Positions 1 through 8,173 are shown, counted from the first letter of the stretch. The stretch is 48,322 nucleotides of DNA from Oscillospiraceae bacterium (GCA_003453215.1 DMMB01000021.1:1-48322), one strand, 5' to 3'. Notes: generated by a model not told the origin, from the letters alone. Numbers and translations: made by a program.

Positions 1-36
1 TTTTTCTTTCTTCTTTTTCTTTTTTCCCTATAAAAG

Positions 37-67
37 CAACTCCGGAACCGCTCTGGTCCCGGAGTTG
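37..67 (-). terminator. Hairpin terminator after the MATE exporter gene
   Basis: Nine-base-pair perfect stem (CAACTCCGG, 37-45, with CCGGAGTTG, 59-67). It starts 18 bases past the stop codon of the minus-strand exporter gene. A T tract follows on the plus side (66-74), and on the minus side the stem is followed by CTTTTATAGGG, so it could work in both directions. Confidence 0.75.
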
Positions 68-84
68 TTTTTTGCTTATTCGCA

Positions 85-1443
85 TTAGTAGTGGTAGCGC
101 TTCCTTTTGGCCAGCAGAAAGATGGCCGAAACCAGAGCTGCCAGCACTTCGGAAACCGTAATGGCCCACCAGATGCCGTCAATATCCAAAATCAGCGGCA
201 GCACAATGACCGAAGAGGCCTGGAACACCAGCACACGCAAAAAAGAGATGAGTGCCGATATTCTGCCATTGCCCAGCGCCGTAAAAAAGCCCGAGCAGAA
301 AATATTGAAGCCCGACAGCAGGAAAGAGAAAGAAAACAGCTGGAATGCGTGTTTGGTCAGAGTAAACAGATTTTCATCATAGCCGACAAATACATAGGCG
401 AAAGGGCCTGCCGCTGCAATGGCCAGCGCTGTCAGCGCCACGCCCACCGTCAGCGTCATGGTTATGCTTTTGCGGAGCAAATTTTTCAGTTCTGCACTGT
501 TTTCCGCCCCGTAGTGATAGCTGATAATCGGCGATACCCCAATAGAATACCCAATGGAAATGGCAATAAAGATAAACTGTACATACATCAGCACACCGTA
601 GGCAGAAACACCATCCTCGCCAATGTATTTCAGCAGCTGAAAGTTATACAGCATCCCCACCAGCGAACTGGCAATATTGGACATCATCTCGGAAGAGCCG
701 TTGCCGCACGCCCGCAGAATGGGCTTTGCCTCCAGCGTGGGCTTGCCCTGCAGCCGCAGCAGGCTGTTATTGGGCCGCAGGAAGTAAATCAGCGGCAGCA
801 CACCGCCCACCATCTGTCCTATGCCGGTGGCCAGCGCCGCACCCGCCAATCCCCAGCGGAACCCCACAATAAATACGGCATCCAGTACGGCATTGGTCAG
901 GCCGGCCCCCACCGTAACATACAGCCCCAGCTTTGGCTTTTCCGCTGCTGCCAAAAAACTCTGGAATACGTTCTGCAGCATAAAAGCCGGAGTAAAGGCA
1001 ATAACAATGCGTCCATACAGCACGCATCCCTCCATCATCTCGGGGGTGGCGCCCAGCAGCACGCACACCGGCCGTATCACCGCAATTCCAATTATCGCCA
1101 GAAGAATGCCCAGCAGCACCGTAAAGAGCACCATCATGCTAAAGTAGCGGTTCGCCTTTTCCTTATCGCCGCGTCCCAGCTGCTGTGCCACCTGCGCGGT
1201 ACCGCCGGTGCCAATCATAAAGCCTGCACCGCCCAGCACCATAATAAACGGAAATATAAAATTGAGGGCCGCAAATTCCGTTTTGCCCACTACATTGGAA
1301 ACAAATAGACCATCTACTACGCTGTAGATGGAAGTAAAAATCATCATAATAATGGTTGGCATGACAAAGCGTACCAACCGTCCGTAGCTAAAATGATCCG
1401 AAAGCCGGATTGGCTGGCGGCCATTTCTTCTTTCTGCATTCAT
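85..1443 (-). CDS. MATE family efflux transporter
   Basis: A 452-residue, strongly hydrophobic protein of the MATE (multidrug and toxin extrusion) family in the MOP flippase superfamily. These are inner-membrane antiporters that expel cationic drugs or metabolites using a Na+ or H+ gradient. About twelve membrane segments fall into two similar halves, and the first begins with the family-like stretch RFVMPTIIMMIFTSIYSVVDGLFVS near residue 26 (positions 26-50). Length is typical (440-460). It begins at an ATG behind a GGAGAG ribosome site and has its own promoter and a structured leader of about 80 nt, so it is probably a single-gene transcript ended by the hairpin at 37-67. The substrate cannot be told from sequence. 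Confidence 0.9.
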   Translation of the reverse strand: MNAERRNGRQPIRLSDHFSYGRLVRFVMPTIIMMIFTSIYSVVDGLFVSNVVGKTEFAALNFIFPFIMVLGGAGFMIGTGGTAQVAQQLGRGDKEKANRYFSMMVLFTVLLGILLAIIGIAVIRPVCVLLGATPEMMEGCVLYGRIVIAFTPAFMLQNVFQSFLAAAEKPKLGLYVTVGAGLTNAVLDAVFIVGFRWGLAGAALATGIGQMVGGVLPLIYFLRPNNSLLRLQGKPTLEAKPILRACGNGSSEMMSNIASSLVGMLYNFQLLKYIGEDGVSAYGVLMYVQFIFIAISIGYSIGVSPIISYHYGAENSAELKNLLRKSITMTLTVGVALTALAIAAAGPFAYVFVGYDENLFTLTKHAFQLFSFSFLLSGFNIFCSGFFTALGNGRISALISFLRVLVFQASSVIVLPLILDIDGIWWAITVSEVLAALVSAIFLLAKRKRYHY

Positions 1444-1477
1444 TTTGCTCTACTCTCCAAATTCATTCTTCAAATTT

Positions 1478-1520
1478 CCGGCAACTCTCTGCCGGATCCT
1501 ATTATCCGTATTGATACGGA
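1478..1520 (-). promoter_or_regulatory. Two-hairpin leader of the MATE gene
   Basis: Between promoter and start codon the transcript would contain two perfect hairpins: 7-bp arms TCCGTAT/ATACGGA (1505-1520) with a 2-nt loop, and 6-bp arms CCGGCA/TGCCGG (1478-1495) with a 6-nt loop. I do not recognise a known riboswitch; the ACGR loops of guanidine-II RNAs are absent. The function is unknown; it could be a stabiliser or a small sensor. Confidence 0.4.
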
Positions 1521-1529
1521 CAGTGCTGC

Positions 1530-1558
1530 ATTATAGCATAGATATTTATCTCTTGCAA
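1530..1558 (-). promoter_or_regulatory. Promoter of the MATE exporter gene
   Basis: Reading the minus strand, -35 TTGCAA (1558-1553) and a perfect -10 TATAAT (1535-1530) are separated by 17 bases. This is a near-consensus sigma-A promoter about 87 bases upstream of the start codon. Confidence 0.75.
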
Positions 1559-1580
1559 GGTTTTATGATATCACCGGGTA

Positions 1581-1650
1581 GGGGCGCTCCTTTGCCGGGT
1601 CGTGCCGCCGTCCGTCTCGAATCAGCAGCCCCCCGCCTTTGGAGCGCCCT
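1581..1650. repeat. Large GC-rich palindrome P1
   Basis: Arms GGGCGCTCC (1582-1590) and GGAGCGCCC (1641-1649) enclose about 50 bases, including inner TTTGCCGGG and CCCGCCTTT runs. It lies 12 bases downstream of the galactokinase stop codon. It resembles three other palindromes in the window (P2-P4) that share the GCTTTGCC/GCCTTTG theme. Confidence 0.5.
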
Positions 1651-1661
1651 CATTTTTCTTT

Positions 1662-2948
1662 TTATTCCGGGAATGTCAGCTCGCACGCCCCCATCGGGCG
1701 GATCGACAATGCAGTACAGCATTTTTCGCCAAAGACTACCTGCATCGTCTGCCGAAAGCTTTCTTCCCGCTCTTTCGGCACCAGCGCCTGCACCGTCCCG
1801 GCAAAGCCTCCGCCGTGTACCCGCCAGCCGCCGCAGCCCATCAGTTCCCGCTCGCACAGGGCCAGCGCCAGCGCCAGGCCCCGCTCGTTCGGGTTTTCCG
1901 GGTAAATATTCTGCAATTTTTGGTAGGAAGACTCCCCGCTCTTTTGCATTTCCAGGAGATATTCCTCTGCCGTTGGCTGCTGCAGGGTGGCCGCCATCCG
2001 CGGTACCCGCTCATTCTCCTCAAAGAAATGCATCGCCCGCAAAATGGCGCGGTCACTCACCTTTCGGCGTAAATCGGGCAGCCGGGCGTAGAACTCCACC
2101 GGGTCTACCTCCCGCAGCACCCGGCAGCCAAATTGCTCTGCCACCGCTTTCATTTCCCGCGGGATAGCCGCATAGTCTTCGGTCAAATCCGCATGGCTGC
2201 CGCCGGTATTCACCACGTATAAGGTCATGCCCCAGCGGGCAAAGTCACAGGGAATTCGTTCTACAATCGGCGTTTCGGGGCACAAAAAGTCAATGCTTAC
2301 CGCACTGCCCACCGCCGAGGCCGTTTGATCCATCAAGCCGCAGGGCTTGCCAAAATATTCGTTTTCCGCGTACTGGCCAATTCGCGCCAGCGCCACCGGC
2401 GGAATGGCTCCCTCATTGTACAGGGCATTCTGAATCTGCCCCAACAGCAGTTCAAAGGCTGCCGAAGAGGAAAGCCCGGAACCAGTTGGCACCGCCGAAT
2501 CCGTCACCGCCGCGAAGCCGCCCGCGGCATACCCTTCCTGCTGCAGCCCGGCAAAAATTCCCCGTATCATCGAAGGGGAATGTCCGCGCTCCGCCGGGTA
2601 ATGGCTCAAATCCCGCCAATCCATCGGGGGCAACGGGTGGCTGGCACTGCCAATTTCCACCGGGCCTGCCTCCTGCGGGGCCACAATGGCCAGTTTATCC
2701 AGCGTTACAGCCGCCGCCAATACCCGCCCATGCTGGTGGTCGGTGTGGTTGCCGCCCAGTTCGGTACGCCCAGGCGCCGAAAAAATGCGCACCTTTTCCC
2801 GATCCCCATACTGCCGGCAAAATTGTTCCACAAGCCGCAGCAGCCGCTCCCGTTGGGAGAGCGGGTCCTGGATGAGATACAGCCGGCACAGCGCCTCATC
2901 ACAGGCACCGCTTTGCAGGGCTTCTTTCCATTGGGAAGCACTCGCCAT
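1662..2948 (-). CDS. galK: Galactokinase
   Basis: A 428-residue cytoplasmic GHMP-family kinase that phosphorylates galactose at C1 with ATP, the first Leloir pathway step. The galactokinase signature is seen as GRTELGGNHTDHQHG at residues 60-74, the ATP-binding motif PTGSGLSSSAA at 154-164, and the third GHMP motif as GGWRVHGGGFAGTVQALV near residue 380. The N-terminus is about 40 residues longer than in many galactokinases. Start: ATG behind CGGAGG. No galT, galE or lactose genes are adjacent, so the rest of the pathway must lie elsewhere. It shares direction with the EEP hydrolase upstream (gap 22 bases) and may be co-transcribed. A neighbouring GHMP sugar specificity (for example N-acetylgalactosamine) cannot be excluded. 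Confidence 0.88.
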   Translation of the reverse strand: MASASQWKEALQSGACDEALCRLYLIQDPLSQRERLLRLVEQFCRQYGDREKVRIFSAPGRTELGGNHTDHQHGRVLAAAVTLDKLAIVAPQEAGPVEIGSASHPLPPMDWRDLSHYPAERGHSPSMIRGIFAGLQQEGYAAGGFAAVTDSAVPTGSGLSSSAAFELLLGQIQNALYNEGAIPPVALARIGQYAENEYFGKPCGLMDQTASAVGSAVSIDFLCPETPIVERIPCDFARWGMTLYVVNTGGSHADLTEDYAAIPREMKAVAEQFGCRVLREVDPVEFYARLPDLRRKVSDRAILRAMHFFEENERVPRMAATLQQPTAEEYLLEMQKSGESSYQKLQNIYPENPNERGLALALALCERELMGCGGWRVHGGGFAGTVQALVPKEREESFRQTMQVVFGEKCCTALSIRPMGACELTFPE

Positions 2949-2970
2949 GGGTTATTCCTCCGTTTTATCT

Positions 2971-4050
2971 TCAGGCTTCGTTCAGGGTAAAGCGCATCAG
3001 CACCGGGCTATGGTCGGAATAGGTAAACCCGGTCTGCACATTTTCCAGATAAGTTACTGTTACATTGTCGCTTACAATAAATCCATCTACTATAATGGTA
3101 AAATTCCCTTCCTCGTAAGGAATATCGCAGTTGCGGCAGGTAGGCTGGGCTTTGCCATCGGTGTAGTTGTCACAGCGGGTCAGCCCTTCCGGCAGCATCT
3201 CAATGGGGAACGGCTGCGCCCAGCCAAAGTCGGTCATTTCGCCGCCGTTCAGCACCTGGGTGGAATTCCCGGTAAAATCGTGGTTAAAGTCGCCGCCGCA
3301 CACCACATAGTTACCGGATTCATACTCCTTCAGCATATCGCCAAACAGCATCGTCATCTGTGCCTCGCGGATTTCATCACTGCCGCCGTAGGCCGAAAGG
3401 TGCACGTTAAAGATCACCAGTTCTTTGCCGTTTTCCGTAGGCACCCGGCTCACCGTATAGCACCGGTCCAGATCCAGGAACTTGGAAAAGCCGGTGGAAA
3501 TGGGCAAACTGCGCCGCAGCGCAGCCGTAATGCCTACGCTGCTGAACGTCACCATGCTGCTGTTGGAGCTGCCATGCGGCTGGGTCAGCGGATACATCAG
3601 GAAGGCCGAATGGTAGTTGACCGCATCGACTTCTGCCATCTGCGGGAATGCCGCACGCAGAATTTCCTGCTCATCAATGTGATAGCTGCGGGTGGAATTG
3701 GTATCCACCTCCTGGAACAGAATAAAATCCGGATTCAGCGAAGAAACCTTTTCTGCAGCCGCATTAACGCAGGCAGCCACACTCTCCGGGCTTTCCGCCC
3801 AGGATTCCACCCCTCCATCCATGAAGAAGGTGAAATCATCGGTATAGGCGCCAAAGCCAATATTTTGCGTCACAATGGCATATTCTTCCCCCAGCCGTAC
3901 CGCCAGGTCGGTCTCCTGGGGGTTCCGGGGCGTCAGTTCCAGCCGGTCCGGGATGCGGTCATAGCTCAGCATCACATACCCTACATAAAGGAGCGCTGCC
4001 ACCAGCAGCACCGCCAGCAGAATTAATAACACTTTCAGCAGTTTCTTCAT
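2971..4050 (-). CDS. Endonuclease/exonuclease/phosphatase family protein
   Basis: A 359-residue protein with one N-terminal membrane segment (about residues 4-28) followed by an EEP (DNase I-like) domain, so the catalytic part should sit outside the cytoplasm. Visible EEP motifs are FQEVDTNSTRS (metal-binding Glu), HLSAYGG, GGDFNHD (catalytic Asp/Asn) and the C-terminal SDHSPVLMRF (catalytic His). Family members cleave nucleic acids or phosphodiesters of lipids and inositols; the substrate is not evident here. The start is preceded by GGAGGAG. It sits just upstream of galK and 31 bases downstream of the TIM-barrel gene, which suggests one transcript. Confidence 0.8.
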   Translation of the reverse strand: MKKLLKVLLILLAVLLVAALLYVGYVMLSYDRIPDRLELTPRNPQETDLAVRLGEEYAIVTQNIGFGAYTDDFTFFMDGGVESWAESPESVAACVNAAAEKVSSLNPDFILFQEVDTNSTRSYHIDEQEILRAAFPQMAEVDAVNYHSAFLMYPLTQPHGSSNSSMVTFSSVGITAALRRSLPISTGFSKFLDLDRCYTVSRVPTENGKELVIFNVHLSAYGGSDEIREAQMTMLFGDMLKEYESGNYVVCGGDFNHDFTGNSTQVLNGGEMTDFGWAQPFPIEMLPEGLTRCDNYTDGKAQPTCRNCDIPYEEGNFTIIVDGFIVSDNVTVTYLENVQTGFTYSDHSPVLMRFTLNEA

Positions 4051-4081
4051 CTTTTTTCTCCTCCCGCTTTTGCGGTTCGTT

Positions 4082-4813
4082 TTACAGCAGTTCCAGCAGG
4101 TCCTCTTCCTCCAGCGGTTCTGCTTTGGCCGCGTCGTTTTCCCGGTATCCGCTCATAATCACCCGAAACAGTTCCTTGGTGGAAGGCGGCGTATAGCTAA
4201 TGGCATTGGCTCCCGCTTCTATGGTTCGCACAATGGATTCTTCCGTCGGGCCGCCCGTCGCAATGATGGGCACCTTGGGGAATTTCTCCCGAATTTTCGC
4301 CACAACTTCCGCGGTACGTTCCGCTGCGGAAACATTCAGCACCGAAGCCCCCGCCGCCAGCCGCGCTTCAATATCATAATTTTCGCTGGTCACCGTCGCA
4401 ATAATCGGAATATCAATGACCTTTTTCATGCTTTCTACCGTCTGGTTGCGCATCGGGGCGTTCACCACCACACCAAAGGCTCCCTGGGCCTCGGCATCCT
4501 TGGCCAGCAGCACACTGCGCAGGCCATCGGTTACACCGCCGCCCACCCCGCACACCACAGGAATGGAAGAAGCCGAAATAATCGCATCCATAATCACCTG
4601 CTGCGGGGTAAAGGGGTACACCGCCAGCACCGCATCGGCATTGCAGTTGCGTATAATCGCAATATCGGTGGTAAAAATCAGCGATTTTATGCGCCGTCCC
4701 ATAATAATAATTCCACTGGCCCGCCGGATCTCAGAGGGCAGGGCAAGACTGTTATGATCGCGCAGCGCACTGCGAATAAAAGCCGGCGGCTGTCTGTGTT
4801 CTTTCTGGTTCAT
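4082..4813 (-). CDS. TIM-barrel protein, often annotated as a hydrolase
   Basis: A 243-residue soluble protein with the repeating beta-strand pattern of a phosphate-binding TIM barrel: SLIFTTDIAII, PVVCGVGGG, GAFGVVVNAP, PIIATVTSE, ASVLNVSA and VPIIATGGPTEESI, with ANAISYTPP at the C-terminus. The GGPTEE and GVGGG loops look like phosphate-binding loops. Similar proteins occur widely in Clostridia as uncharacterised hydrolases; no reaction is established that I can name. Start: ATG behind GAAGGAGG. It is the first gene of the probable TIM barrel, EEP, galK run. Confidence 0.65.
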   Translation of the reverse strand: MNQKEHRQPPAFIRSALRDHNSLALPSEIRRASGIIIMGRRIKSLIFTTDIAIIRNCNADAVLAVYPFTPQQVIMDAIISASSIPVVCGVGGGVTDGLRSVLLAKDAEAQGAFGVVVNAPMRNQTVESMKKVIDIPIIATVTSENYDIEARLAAGASVLNVSAAERTAEVVAKIREKFPKVPIIATGGPTEESIVRTIEAGANAISYTPPSTKELFRVIMSGYRENDAAKAEPLEEEDLLELL

Positions 4814-4891
4814 GGGGTTCCTCCTTCGGGGTCTGGGGTCGCTTGGGTTTACAGTTATTTTTATTGTACCATATTATTCAAAAAAAAGATA

Positions 4892-4917
4892 GCCCGGAGT
4901 TCTACCGCACTCCGGGC
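4892..4917 (-). terminator. Terminator of the CobW metal operon
   Basis: Perfect 9-bp stem GCCCGGAGT/ACTCCGGGC with an 8-nt loop. On the minus strand it is followed by TATCTTTTTTT. It lies about 50 bases after the stop codon of the CobW-DUF1980 gene, so it ends that two-gene unit. Confidence 0.85.
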
Positions 4918-4967
4918 ATCTTCTGCTATTTGTGATAATTTTTCGTGAAAGTTTTGGCCTTAGCGGT

Positions 4968-5921
4968 TTAATAAAAGGTTGCCACTTCCTGCTCCGGCTC
5001 CTCAGCCGGAACGCAGGCCGTTACTGCCAGCACCGGGCCGCGCTTGCCATATACCGTACTAAATTGAATATTCACATTGGCGGTCACGGTGTACCAGCCG
5101 CCGTTTTCCAGCTTTTCGGGGCTGTATCCCGTACAGGCCAGACCCATAAAGGTAATATCCTCTACACAGCAGGTCATTACATGGCGCCCGCACACAAAGC
5201 AGTTTTTCAGGCTGCGGTGCTTGGTCACCACCCGGCCCTTAAAGCGTACCGTCTTACCCTGGTATTTTTCCATCTCTTCGGTCAGGTCACGGTACCATAC
5301 GGCAAAATCCGCATCGGCTATTTCTATAATCGGCGCTTCGATATCAAAGGGCAGCGGATCTTCGATTTCATCGTAGTCAAAGCTGCCATCCACATAGTCG
5401 TAACCAATCTCGGTCCGGCGGCTCACGCCCCTTATCACCTTGTGGATTTCCATCTTATCAGCGCCCACCGGGGCCCGGTTCAGCAGCACCATTTCGCAGC
5501 TGGTCAGTTTATCCACCATCAGGCTGCGCATATTGGTATTGTAGCTCAGGAAGGTATTGTAATCCGCCAGCATCACTTCCTGGTAGATCATCCATCCCTG
5601 CGGCATCTGCTCGTACAGGCGCTGCAGCTGCCACATCCCGTTATATTCTATTACCACCCGATCCACCCGGTGGATTTTCTGCCACTCACCCAGTTTGGCG
5701 GTGGTCAGCTCCTCCTCACTTTCGATGGGCAGAATATGCACATTCTTCATCAGTGGGTGAGAAAGATCATATTCCTCTTCACCCTCTTCGCACAGCACCA
5801 GCAGGGTGTGCTCCCCGGCATTGAATTTCTTATCCTCCAGCGTTTCCCGGATAAAGCGGGTTTTGCCCCCTTCCAGAAAGCCGGTAAACAGGTAAACCGG
5901 GATTTCAACAGCTTTTGCCAT
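4968..5921 (-). CDS. CobW-like P-loop protein fused to a DUF1980/YcgQ-type domain
   Basis: A 317-residue protein. The N-terminal half resembles a CobW/COG0523 GTPase with Walker A GFLEGGKT (residues 14-21), but the CobW hallmark EPSG is replaced by EYNG in VVIEYNGMW and the base-recognition NKxD appears as NRAP. No CxCC metal site is present. The C-terminal part (about 195-317) resembles DUF1980/YcgQ proteins: KTVRFKGRVV, then a Cys-rich CFVCGRHVMTCCVED segment. DUF1980 proteins usually accompany YraQ-type permeases and CobW proteins in metal homeostasis. Here the domain is joined to the CobW-like half and the gene follows a full CobW gene by 18 bases, so a joint role in zinc or cobalt handling is inferred. 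Whether it hydrolyses GTP is doubtful. Confidence 0.7.
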   Translation of the reverse strand: MAKAVEIPVYLFTGFLEGGKTRFIRETLEDKKFNAGEHTLLVLCEEGEEEYDLSHPLMKNVHILPIESEEELTTAKLGEWQKIHRVDRVVIEYNGMWQLQRLYEQMPQGWMIYQEVMLADYNTFLSYNTNMRSLMVDKLTSCEMVLLNRAPVGADKMEIHKVIRGVSRRTEIGYDYVDGSFDYDEIEDPLPFDIEAPIIEIADADFAVWYRDLTEEMEKYQGKTVRFKGRVVTKHRSLKNCFVCGRHVMTCCVEDITFMGLACTGYSPEKLENGGWYTVTANVNIQFSTVYGKRGPVLAVTACVPAEEPEQEVATFY

Positions 5922-5939
5922 TCGTCAGTCCTCCGTTTT

Positions 5940-7079
5940 TCAGTTCAGGTGGAACAGCGAAGTCAGGGCGTCCTCCTTCAGTTCGGCACCGATGACGCAC
6001 AGACGACCGGTGACACCGGCTGCGCCATTGCGGATCTCCACCTCGCCGGGAACATAGTCAAAGTGCAGCCACTTGCCATCTGTCCCCGCCACAATGCCTT
6101 TGGCCCGCAGCACCTGGCCGTAATCGCCGGTATCCAGAGCTTCCAGCGCGGCCGCCAGCTCCTGCTTCTCATAGGGGTGCGCGGTTTCTTTGCCCCAGCT
6201 CGTGAATACCTCATCGGCATGGTGATGATGGTGGTGGTCATGGCAGCCGCAGTCGCATTCGTCCTCATCCTCATCGTGGTGATGATGGTGCTCATGCTCA
6301 TGGTCGTGGTCATGGCAGCCGCAGTCACACTCGTCCTCATCCTCATCGTGGTGGTGATGGTGCTCATGCTCATGGTCGTGGTCATGGCAGCCGCAGTCGC
6401 ACTCGTCCTCATCCTCATCGTGGTGATGGTGGTGATGCTCGTGCTCCTGCTCCTCAGCCAGTTCCTCCAGCGCCGCCGCCAGGGTATCCCGGCGCTCCAT
6501 GGCTGCCAGCAGCTGCTTGCCGTCCAGCTCGTCCCAAGGTGTCGTCACAATGGTGGCGGTGGAGTTCTTCTCCCGCAGCAGCGCTACGCAGGCATCCAGC
6601 TTTTCCTGGCTCATGCCCGCCGTCCGGCTCAGAATAATGGCGCTGGCGTGCTCTACCTGGTTGTTGAAGAACTCTCCAAAGTTCTTCATATACATTTTAG
6701 CTTTCGTTGCATCCACTACAGTGGTAAAGCCGTTCAGCACCACATCGTGCATCTCCAGGTTCTGCACTGCCCGGATCACATCACTCAGCTTGCCCACGCC
6801 GGATGGCTCAATAAGGATGCGGTCGGGATGATAGGTATCCATCACCTGCTGCAGGGCCTTACCAAAATCGCCCACCAGACTGCAGCAGATGCAGCCGCTG
6901 TTCATCTCGGTAATGTTGATGCCCGCCTCCTGCAAAAAGCCGCCGTCAATGCCTATTTCGCCAAACTCATTTTCAATGAGAACCAGCTGTTCGCCGGTAT
7001 AGGCTTCCGCAATCAACTTCTTGATGAGAGTGGTTTTTCCTGCGCCCAGAAAACCGGAGAAAATATCAATTTTAGTCAT
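5940..7079 (-). CDS. CobW/COG0523 family metallochaperone GTPase with His/Cys repeat domain
   Basis: A 379-residue cytoplasmic G3E GTPase of the COG0523 family, which delivers metal (zinc, cobalt or similar) to client proteins. Walker A GFLGAGKTT is at residues 9-17, the metal site C-x-C-C (NSGCICCSL) at 63-66, and the family hallmark EPSG at 91-94. The guanine-specificity NKxD is replaced by SRTAG at 151-155, which is odd. Residues about 212-288 are a low-complexity metal-binding insert made of three near-identical 24-residue units rich in His, Asp, Glu and CDCGC, followed by the CobW C-terminal domain. It is the first gene of an operon with the CobW-DUF1980 gene and has its own promoter with a palindrome over the -10, suggesting a metal-responsive repressor. 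Confidence 0.88.
   Translation of the reverse strand: MTKIDIFSGFLGAGKTTLIKKLIAEAYTGEQLVLIENEFGEIGIDGGFLQEAGINITEMNSGCICCSLVGDFGKALQQVMDTYHPDRILIEPSGVGKLSDVIRAVQNLEMHDVVLNGFTTVVDATKAKMYMKNFGEFFNNQVEHASAIILSRTAGMSQEKLDACVALLREKNSTATIVTTPWDELDGKQLLAAMERRDTLAAALEELAEEQEHEHHHHHHDEDEDECDCGCHDHDHEHEHHHHHDEDEDECDCGCHDHDHEHEHHHHHDEDEDECDCGCHDHHHHHHADEVFTSWGKETAHPYEKQELAAALEALDTGDYGQVLRAKGIVAGTDGKWLHFDYVPGEVEIRNGAAGVTGRLCVIGAELKEDALTSLFHLN
6218..6450 (-). repeat. 72-bp in-frame tandem repeat, three units
   Basis: Units begin at 6239, 6311 and 6383 (exact 72-base period), differ by only a few bases, and grade into partial units at both edges. Each encodes 24 residues containing DEDEDECDCGC followed by HDHDHEHEHHHHH. 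The near identity at DNA level implies recent copy-number change, so length may vary between strains. Confidence 0.9.
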
Positions 7080-7116
7080 AAAAGCATCTTCTTTCCATGA
7101 GAATTATTTGCCGATA

Positions 7117-7149
7117 TAGTATTATACTACTTTTGTCAACTTTCTGCAA
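7117..7149 (-). promoter_or_regulatory. CobW operon promoter with operator-like palindrome
   Basis: Minus-strand -35 TTGCAG (7149-7144), 17-base spacer, -10 TATAAT (7126-7121). The -10 lies inside a perfect 13-base dyad, TAGTATAATACTA (7117-7129), well placed for a repressor that blocks RNA polymerase. A Fur-family-like half-site TGAGAAT also lies in the leader near 7098. Metal-dependent control (Zur/Fur type) is a guess from the genes served. Confidence 0.55.
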
Positions 7150-7270
7150 TATCTCAGCACTCCCCATTTCGCATGTCACTTTCCGATAATAAGCACAAAT
7201 TTTATATGGTTAAAAGGGCCACAGGATATCCCTATCCCATGACCCCCCCACTCTCTTACTTCTATTGGGG

Positions 7271-8173
7271 TTATATTTCATCATCTTCGATCTTTTCCTC
7301 GGGCAAAACGATCCCCTGTGCGGCGAAGTACTCCAAAAGAAAATCAACAAATTCCTGCAGAGCCGAAGAATGTGGAAGATTTTTATTCCAAACGGCTTTT
7401 ATCGCATGGTTCTGTGGCGGATTAAATGGCAGTACTGCAACATCATCCCAGTCCCTCACAAGATTCTGTGGAAGTAATGCACATAGTATACCTTTGGACA
7501 CCGCTTCCCTAATAAGGGAGCTGGTGTTGGTGCACAAGCGGATCTGCAGCGGCCAATCTACCGGCAGCTTACTGTTCAGCGCTGCAATAGGGCGCTGACG
7601 GATATCCAAGAAAGTCACTGAATCCTGCTGTGCCAGCGGATCATTTAATGAAGTGCAAAATATGTTTGCTGTTGGATAGATATTAATGGATTCCATTGTA
7701 TTAAAACGCTCTTTAATATCTAAAGGAGTCAATACAATATCTATGCTGCCATCATTTAACCTTTTAATTGCATCATAACTGGAAATCTCCAGCACAGAGA
7801 GTTTAATGTGTGGGTGCCTTTTCTTGAGCGCTTCATACATCTCCAGCGGGAAAACATTCCAGCAGGAAATTGCAAGACCCACCGTTAAGGAATGGTTTTC
7901 TCCTGTTTCCTTGAGGCTGCTGATTTGTGGCAATAGCGCCGAATAAAATCCCTTAAATTGCGAAAGCAAGTTACGGAGAGTCTTTCCATATTCGGTCAGC
8001 TCCATACCATTTCGCCCACGCACAAACAACTGAATGTCCAATTCATCTTCCAGTTCTTGTATCGCTCGCGAAATTACCGATCGGGAAACATATAATTGCT
8101 GGGCAGCAGCAGTCACATTCCCTGCTTGACATACCGCTTCGTAAAATTCAATCTGTTTGAGGGTCACTGTCAT
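7271..8173 (-). CDS. LysR family transcriptional regulator
   Basis: A 300-residue DNA-binding regulator of the usual LysR length. The N-terminal winged helix-turn-helix is seen in FYEAVCQAGNVTAAAQQLYVS followed by RSVISRAIQELEDELDIQLF (about residues 10-52); a periplasmic-binding-protein-like sensor domain follows (about 90-295). The ligand is unknown. Several starts are possible: ATG at 8173 lies 3 bases past AGGAG, while GTG at 8167 gives the more family-typical MTLKQIEF with better spacing. It is read in the same direction as the MFS gene upstream, with a 28-base near-perfect palindrome between them, suggesting autoregulation and control of the neighbouring carrier or oxidoreductase genes. 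Confidence 0.9.
   Translation of the reverse strand: MTVTLKQIEFYEAVCQAGNVTAAAQQLYVSRSVISRAIQELEDELDIQLFVRGRNGMELTEYGKTLRNLLSQFKGFYSALLPQISSLKETGENHSLTVGLAISCWNVFPLEMYEALKKRHPHIKLSVLEISSYDAIKRLNDGSIDIVLTPLDIKERFNTMESINIYPTANIFCTSLNDPLAQQDSVTFLDIRQRPIAALNSKLPVDWPLQIRLCTNTSSLIREAVSKGILCALLPQNLVRDWDDVAVLPFNPPQNHAIKAVWNKNLPHSSALQEFVDFLLEYFAAQGIVLPEEKIEDDEI

Noticed and set aside
6239..6454. Regular 72-base repeats as a CRISPR array
   Set aside because: No spacers; the repeats are contiguous, in frame and encode the CobW metal-binding insert.
4932..7100. A 722-codon plus-strand open frame across both CobW genes
   Set aside because: It is the antisense of two clearly recognisable minus-strand genes; its composition (His/Val/Met runs) mirrors the repeat region and no ribosome site or family is visible.
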